A DNA stretch of 64,000 nucleotides from Heracleum sosnowskyi (Eukaryota; Streptophyta; Magnoliopsida; Apiales; Apiaceae). The position numbers were made by a program, and so were the translations under genes. Below the pieces are notes generated by a model. The model did no database searches, had not been told where the DNA came from, and was given only the letters and a program-made list of their open reading frames with translations. The stretch lies in assembly GCA_030848705.1 (NCBI GenBank), contig CM061243.1, positions 99,756,436 through 99,820,435 of the forward strand. Reading direction: 5' to 3'. Of this stretch, positions 57,991-64,000 are shown one piece after another. Each line of letters begins with the position of its first letter. Within the stretch, counting starts at the first letter, position 1.

Positions 57991-60137
57991 ATGTCTACTA
58001 CACAGAAAGTTGGTACTGTCAAAATCCCAATGTTCAGCAAGGAGCATTATTCTATGTGGAAGAAGAAAATGCTCCTATTTCTTAAGGTTGCAAATCCTAA
58101 ATACATTGATGTGCTGAAGAAAGGTCCCAGACTTCCTATGATTATTGAGGAAGAATTAAAAGAGGATAACATTGTTACTAGGCCTGCTAGTATGTACCCT
58201 AAAGATCCCAAGGAGTACACTCCTGATGAGAAAGAGGATGTTACCTTGGATTCCTGTCTTCAGTTGATCCTTATTGAGAGTCTTGATCCTATCATGCATA
58301 ATCATGTCCTAAATTGTGAAACTGCCAAACACATTTGGGGAACCATAGAGATAATCAATGAGGGGACAGAGGAAGTTAGGGAGAATATGCTGGAAATTCT
58401 CACTTCACAATATGAGCATTTCAGATCAAACCCTGGTGAAGGTATCTCTCAGGTTTTTGAGAGATACAACAAATTAATCAATGATCTGAATCTCAATGGG
58501 AAGCACTACACCAACAAGGAGATTAACAAGAAGTTCCTTCTTACCCTTCCACCTCATTTGGAGCACAAAATATCTGCCATTAGAGAAGCAAGAGATATGA
58601 ATGAGATTGCTTTGGAGAGATTGTATGGTGTGCTGAAGACCTATGAGCTGGAGCAGATTCAACAAAGGGAGCTGTATGGAACTGGGAAGATTATTAGTAC
58701 TTCTACTGCACTGGCTGCTGAAGTCCCACAGAAACTGGAAGTGAAGCATGTTCAACCTTCTAGTTCTAACATGAATGTTATTGATGCTGAATATGGATTA
58801 ACATCCATTGATCAATCTGGTGGTGACTTCTATTCTTTAGAACACTTGATCAGCTGGAGGATGGTGATTTGGCTTTGATAGTCAGAAAGTTTGGGAAGTT
58901 CAGATTCAAGAGGAATCCCAATCTTAAGTTCAGGCCCAGATTTCAGAGAGGTGGATCTTCCTCTTCAAGTGGCACAAGGGGTGGCTACAAAACTGGAACT
59001 GTGGAAAGGAGCACAATCAGATGCTACAATTGCAATGAGTTGGGTCACTTTGCTACTGAGTGCAGAAAGCTAAAGCAAGTGACTAGAAACACATTTGATT
59101 CTAGCAAGAAGAACAAGATTGGGAAAGCCTATATTGCTGAGGGAAAGGGTTGGGATGACACTGACAGTGATGAAGAAGCAGGTGAGATTGGGAACCTTGC
59201 GTTAATGGCTAAAGAGGAAAGCACTTCATCCAGATACATGTCAGAGGTAACCTTTACTGACACTGAAATGATTCATCATCTTGGTGGCACCATAAGTTGT
59301 GCACGCACTGAAAATGATAGAATAATTCTTTTAAACACAAATCTTGAAAAGGAAATAAAAGAATTAAAACTAGTGCATATCAATCAAGATGAACTTACTA
59401 ATAAGGTAGCAGTTCTTGAGAAAAGGGTTAAATTGTATCAACAACTGGAAACCATTCTCAAAGGTCAGATTAGTGAGCTTAAGACCAAAGCTAATGCTTA
59501 TTTCAGTTCTTGTAAGACTGCTAAAGAAATTCTCAATAAGCAAGTTGTTGGTAATCATGTCAGTATAGGGTATGATTATAATGAGGCTATTGGACTGCTT
59601 GGAATTAATTCCCCTTGTAGATTCAAATCTGAAGGAAAGGTCGTTCCATATATACTTAAGGGTATTGAAACACCCTTCTGTAAGGAGTCTGAGGCAGAGC
59701 CTATGAATGAATACTCTATCATTATTGCTGAGGAGATTCATGAAGAAGATATTGCTTTGGAAGCTGAACAATCCAAAAAGTGTATATCTGATATTCCAGT
59801 CAAAGTTGCTACAACTAAAAAGACTAAATCAGATATCCATAAGTTGGATCAAAACAACTGTAGAACTAACATGCCTGCTGTTAATTCTTCTCGTAAAGCA
59901 TATGGTGTGATTAATTGCATGTCTTGTGCTTTCAATTTTATGTATGCTTATTTTAATAGTAAGCATGTATCTAGTGATAAGACTGCTCCACGTCAACATG
60001 TTAATAATAAGAAGCATGTTAAAGCAAAGACTACTAGTCTTCCTCAGACTAGAGTGGATTCATTTATCCCTAAGCCAGACCCAATCAATTTTGGGCTCCG
60101 AAGAAGGTCTAATCAATTTGATATTGCAGGGAGTTAA
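57991..60137 (+). pseudogene. SIRE-C gag, one frameshift
   Basis: ATG at 57991. UBN2-type capsid region (MFSKEHYSMWKKKMLLFL, residues 14-31; SCLQLILIESLDPIMHNHVL near 90). A frameshift near 58842 gives a stop at 58878, where SIRE-A gag reads on. The other frame covers 58869-60137: an Arg-rich segment, knuckle CYNCNELGHFATEC (about 59020-59062), a long coiled-coil-like Glu/Lys region (NLEKEIKELKLVHINQDEL) and the cysteine-containing stretch. Relative to SIRE-A about 110 bp are deleted near 60078, just before the protease, which changes the gag-pol frame relation. Confidence 0.88.
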
Positions 60138-63100
60138 ACAGGTAAACCGTGTTATATGGATTCTTGACAGTGGCTGTTCAAAGCATATGACCGGAGATAG
60201 AGCCCTGCTATCAGATTTGGTTGAGAAAGCTGGCCCAGTAGTTACCTTTGGAGATAACAGCAAGGGTATTACGAAAGGATATGGCTGTTTGAAGTACGGA
60301 AATGTTATCATTGAAGATGTTTCTTTTGTGGAAGGTCTGACGTTCAATCTTCTCAGCATCAGTCAGTTCTGTGACAGAGGATATTCTGTTTCCTTTGAAA
60401 GAGAGAAGTGTCAGATCCTTCACAAGAAGAATGGAAAGCCTGCTCTTCAAGGAGTAAGGAAAGGTGATTTGTTCATAGCTGATCTGAACTCTGGATTCAA
60501 AGATGAAGTTAATTGTTTTTATGCTAAAGCTTCATCAGATGATAGTTGGCTATGGCACAAGAAGATGTCTCACCTTAACTTCAAAACCATGAACTCTTTA
60601 GTCAAGAGGGAATTGGTTAGAGGTTTGCCTCAGATGGAATTTACACAGGAAGGACTGTGTGAGGCTTGTCAGAAAGGAAAGTCAAAGAAAGCTTCTCACA
60701 AGGGCACTGACACATCATCAATAACTGAACCTCTTCAGCTACTGCACATGGATTTGTTTGGTCTAGTTAATGTGATGTCCATGTCAAAGAAGCAATATGC
60801 ACTTGTGATTGTTGATGACTTTTCAAAATATACATGGGTTTTATTCCTACATTCCAAGGATGAGACCCCATACCTGGTGATTGGCCATGTGAAGTTGATT
60901 GAGCTGGATTCTAGATTCCCTGTTAGAGCAATAAGGTCAGATAATGGTACTGAATTCAAGAATGCCATTCTAAATGACTTTTGTGCTGATAAAGGAATAA
61001 CAAGACAGTATTCTGCCCCTAGAACTCCTCAACAAAATGGAGTAGTGGAAAGAAAGAATCGTACATTGATTGAAGCTGCAAGGACTATGTTAAGTGAGTC
61101 CAAACTTCCAACGTACTTTTGGGCTGAAGCAGCGAATACAGCTTGTTATACTCAGAATCGAACTTTAATCAACAAGGACTTAATGAAGACTCCGTATGAG
61201 ATCATGAACAACAAGAAACCAACTGTCAAGTACTTTCATGTATTTGGAGCAAAATGCTTTGTGCTTATAGATGACAATGTTAAGCGTGGCAAGTTTGATG
61301 CAAAGGCACAAGAAGCTATTTTTGTTGGTTATTCCAGAAGATCTTACAGGGTCTACTTGGTTGGCAGTCACACAGTAAAGGAAAGTGTCAATGTTACTTT
61401 TGATGACACTAAGTTCCCAAATATCCAAAAAGAAGACTCATCTGAAAAGCTGAAGTTTGATAACTTGCCAGACTCAGAATCAGATGATGAAGCCCCACCT
61501 GAAGTTATTGCTGGTGATGATAATAACAATGATGATAATGATCATGGTGATGGTGGTGGAAACACTGGTAACAATGGAGATACCACCAACACTGGAGAAG
61601 AATCATCAAGGCAATCTAGCAACAACTCAGGGGGAGCAAATGAAGGAACAACTAGTCACTCACAACATCAAAGTGAAACTCAAGGCGAATCATCAAGATC
61701 AAATCTTCCAAGACAGACTATATGGAATAAAGCTCATCCTTTTGAGCTTATCATTGGTGATCCAGATGTTGGAGTTAAAACTAGAAGTGCAGCTCAGAAT
61801 GAATGTCATTTTTCAGCATTTTTATCTAAAATGGAGCCAAAGAAAACTGAGGAAGCACTGACTGATCCAGATTGGGTGATTGCTATGCAAGATGAACTCA
61901 ATCAATTTGAACAACAACAAGTCTGGAAGCTGGTACCCAGGCCAAAGAACAAGAAAGTAGTTGGTACTAGATGGGTATACAGGAACAAGCTAGATGATGA
62001 TGGCATTGTTACAAGGAACAAGGCAAGACTGGTTGCACAAGGGTATTCTCAAGCTGAAGGCATTGATTATGATGAAACCTATGCACCAGTGGCTAGACTT
62101 GAGGCCATCAGGATGTTCTTAGCATTTGCTGCTTATTCCAATTTTAAAGTCTATCCTGAATGGTGAGCTTGATGAAGAAGTGTATGTGGAACAGCCCCTG
62201 GCTTTGAAAATCAGGAGCTGCTGGACTTTGTGTACTTTCTCTTCAAGGCTATCTATGGTCTCAAACAAGCCCCAAGAAAATGGTATGACACTCTCTCTGG
62301 TTTTCTTTTAGAAAATGGTTTTGTTAGAGGTATCATAGACAAAACTCTTTTTTCAAAGAAACACAAAAGTGATATGATATTAGTCCAAGTCTATGTGGAT
62401 GACATCATATTTGGGTCTACTAATGATAATCTCTGTAAGAGATTTGCTGAGCTTATGCAGAGTAAGTTTGAAATGAGTATGATGGGTGAGCTGAAGTTCT
62501 TTCTTGGATTGCAAGTAAGTCAAAGGACAAATGGTATATTTATTTGTCAATCCAAGTATCTTAAAGAACTCCTCAAGAAGTATCACATGGAGGATTCAGC
62601 ATCAGCAAGGACTCCATCTTCAACAGCCATCAAACTTGGAGCTTCTGACAAATCTATCAAGGTAGATGTTACAAGCTACAGAGGTATGATTGGCTCCTTA
62701 CTCTATCTTACTGCTAGTAGACCATATATTATGTATGCTACATGCTTGTGTGCAAGGTTCCAAGCGGACCCAAGAGATTTGCATCTCGTTGCTGTTAAAA
62801 GAATCTTGAGATATCTTAAGGGTACACCTAATCTAGGTATCTGGTACCCTAAAGATTCTGGTTTTAATCTTGTTGGATATACAGATTCTGATTATGCAGG
62901 TAGTGTTGTGGATAGAAAGAGTACCTCTGGGAGTTGTCAATTCCTAGGAGGTAGGTTGATTTCCTGGTATAGAAAGAAACAGCAAACAGTTTCCAATTCA
63001 ACAGCAGAAGCTGAATATATTGCTGCTGGAAGCTGTTGTGCTCAGATCTTATGGATAAGGAATCAATTAAAGGACTATGGCTTTGCATTAGACAAAATTC

Positions 63101-63342
63101 CCATTTTTTGTGATAATACAAGTGCCATAGCAATCTCCAACAACCCTGTGCAGCACTCGAGAACGAAGCACATTGATATCAGGTATCATTTTATCAGAGA
63201 GCATGTTATGGATGGAACAGTGGAGTTACACTTTGTACCCACTGAAGAAAAGACTGCAGATATTTTCACTAAATCTGTTGACGAATCCACATTTATCAGG
63301 TTAGTTGGTAAATTGGGTATGTTGAACAGTCTTAGTGATTGA
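60082..63342 (+). pseudogene. SIRE-C pol, RT motif A deleted
   Basis: Protease WILDSGCSKHMTGD at about 60157-60195. Integrase HHCC (WHKKMSHLN ... CEACQKGK) 60553-60690, catalytic HMDLFGLVNV near 60745, RSDNGTEF near 60935, QQNGVVERKN near 61030. Acidic linker 61470-61690. RT starts near 61865. At about 62155 some 23 bp are missing, removing the QMDVKSAF block with the first catalytic Asp and giving a stop at 62164-62166; a further one-base loss near 62195 restores the frame by about 62230. VYVDDIIFGST is near 62390. RNase H 62870-63320 with AEAEYIAAG and ADIFTKS. RT is inactive in this copy. Confidence 0.92.
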
Positions 63343-64000
63343 CAATATCTCCGGTAGGTTTGTTCTTAACTAAATCATTTTCTCTTGTTGTTTTAATTTG
63401 TTAAATATTGACAATCCATGTTTATTGTATAAAGCTTGTTAATTTAAATATTCTGAATAATTTATTTTCTTTAAAAATATTTTTCTCATTTTTAATGGAG
63501 AAATGTATTTTTATTGAAAATATATTTATTTAGAATCATTTAAGTTATTTTCAGATTGTAAATATTGTTGTTCAGATTTTTATGCAGGTTTATAGTAGTT
63601 TTTTTGTTCGTTTATATTTTTATGCAGTAGGTTTCAGGTGTTATAGAATTTGATGTGAATATTTTCTGATTATGCTGCTTCTGTTAGTATATATTTCGGT
63701 ATGACCTTTTAGTTTGGTCATATTGGCATGTTTTTCTATTTTCTGTTAATAGCTTATTTGTTAGATTTCGGTATGACCTTCTCCCAGGTCATATTAGAAC
63801 TCGGTATGACCTGCCTTGAAGGTCATACTAGTTTGTTATTTTTATTTATTTTTATTAGTATTTTTTTCAGTTTTTATTTGATTTTCTCGGTATGACCTGT
63901 AGGAAAGCTCGGTATGACCTTAATGGAAAACTCAGTATGACCTTCCCATAGGTCATACCGAGTCCAGTAGAACCCTCGCCTATAAATACCACTGTTTGTC
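63343..64000. other. Post-pol spacer of SIRE-C
   Basis: AT-rich, non-coding as far as visible. Contains the GGTATGACC cluster at 63697-63962, matching this element's LTR. It ends at the window edge with a tataaata string (63980). Confidence 0.7.
63697..63962. repeat. GGTATGACC/GGTCATACC cluster in the SIRE-C spacer
   Basis: About six forward (tcggtatgacct) and four reverse (aggtcatac) half-sites. The position corresponds to the GGAAGAC cluster in the SIRE-A spacer. Confidence 0.88.

Larger units (their letters stand above)
56462..64000 (+). mobile_element. SIRE-C: Sirevirus-like copia element, plus strand, runs off the right edge
   Basis: LTR 56462-57884, PBS, gag, protease, integrase, RT, RNase H, then a post-pol spacer. 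The 3' LTR and any extra ORF lie beyond 64000. Proteins are close to SIRE-A, but the LTR middle carries a third cassette type (GGTATGACC). Its first bases are taaaagg where the other families have tgaaagg, so the left end TG has mutated to TA. Expected duplication on the far side: aggca (56457-56461). Confidence 0.88.

Overview
This is nuclear DNA of a flowering plant, most likely a eudicot: it is AT-rich, consists almost wholly of LTR retrotransposons of plant-specific lineages, and has a Stowaway-like MITE. I cannot name the species. I found no convincing intact host gene, no tRNA or rRNA gene and no CRISPR. The interest lies in how the elements are nested, recombined and rearranged, and much of this can be read to the base from terminal TG..CA ends and 5-bp target site duplications (TSDs).

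Left part. A 3.0-kb non-autonomous LTR element (121-3123, minus strand, TSD CCAAA) carries minisatellite arrays instead of genes. About 3.6 kb of AT-rich sequence follows, with a MITE and a perfect 36-bp tandem duplication. A minus-strand Ty1/copia element (6755-24307, TSD ACATG, probably Ale/Retrofit-like) is decayed. Its RNase H domain is split by a 12.5-kb block (7399-19925) of plus-strand chromovirus-type DNA laid out LTR-internal-LTR-internal-LTR. The LTRs are about 3.4 kb and each internal region only 1.1 kb. The internal regions keep a gag zinc-finger remnant, a scrap of RNase H and, unexpectedly, a fragment of a host poly(A)-binding-protein gene. The middle LTR is a chimera of the outer two, which shows that the array arose by unequal crossing-over.

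Middle part. After an AT-rich stretch comes an alternating long/short tandem array (25388-26829) with a GC-rich island in each unit. A Tat-lineage Ty3/gypsy element (plus strand, 5' LTR 26831-27335) is inserted in this array. It has gag, protease (catalytic Asp lost), reverse transcriptase, two RNase H domains and integrase. The integrase is split by a 1.9-kb solo LTR of another family (32492-34367, TSD CTTCT). Downstream of pol lies an antisense gene that appears to contain two small spliceosomal introns.

Right part. The antisense gene is broken by two Sirevirus-like (SIRE/Maximus) copia elements inserted in opposite orientation only 23 bp apart. SIRE-A (36683-56433, minus, TSD CAGAA) has gag-pol and a long extra 3' ORF in the env-like position. 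SIRE-C (56462 to beyond the right edge, plus) has gag-pol. Inside SIRE-A gag sits SIRE-B (47018-53549, minus, TSD AACAT), a deletion derivative with apparently identical LTRs, built by microhomology-joined rearrangements. The three SIRE families carry different short inverted-repeat cassettes in their LTRs, and the same cassette recurs in the post-pol spacer of the same element.

Order of events inferred from nesting: satellite, then Tat, then solo LTR, SIRE-C and SIRE-A, then SIRE-B; separately, copia, then the chromovirus element, then its unequal crossover. At least three elements (the left element, the chromovirus array and SIRE-B) lack their own enzymes and must have been mobilised in trans.
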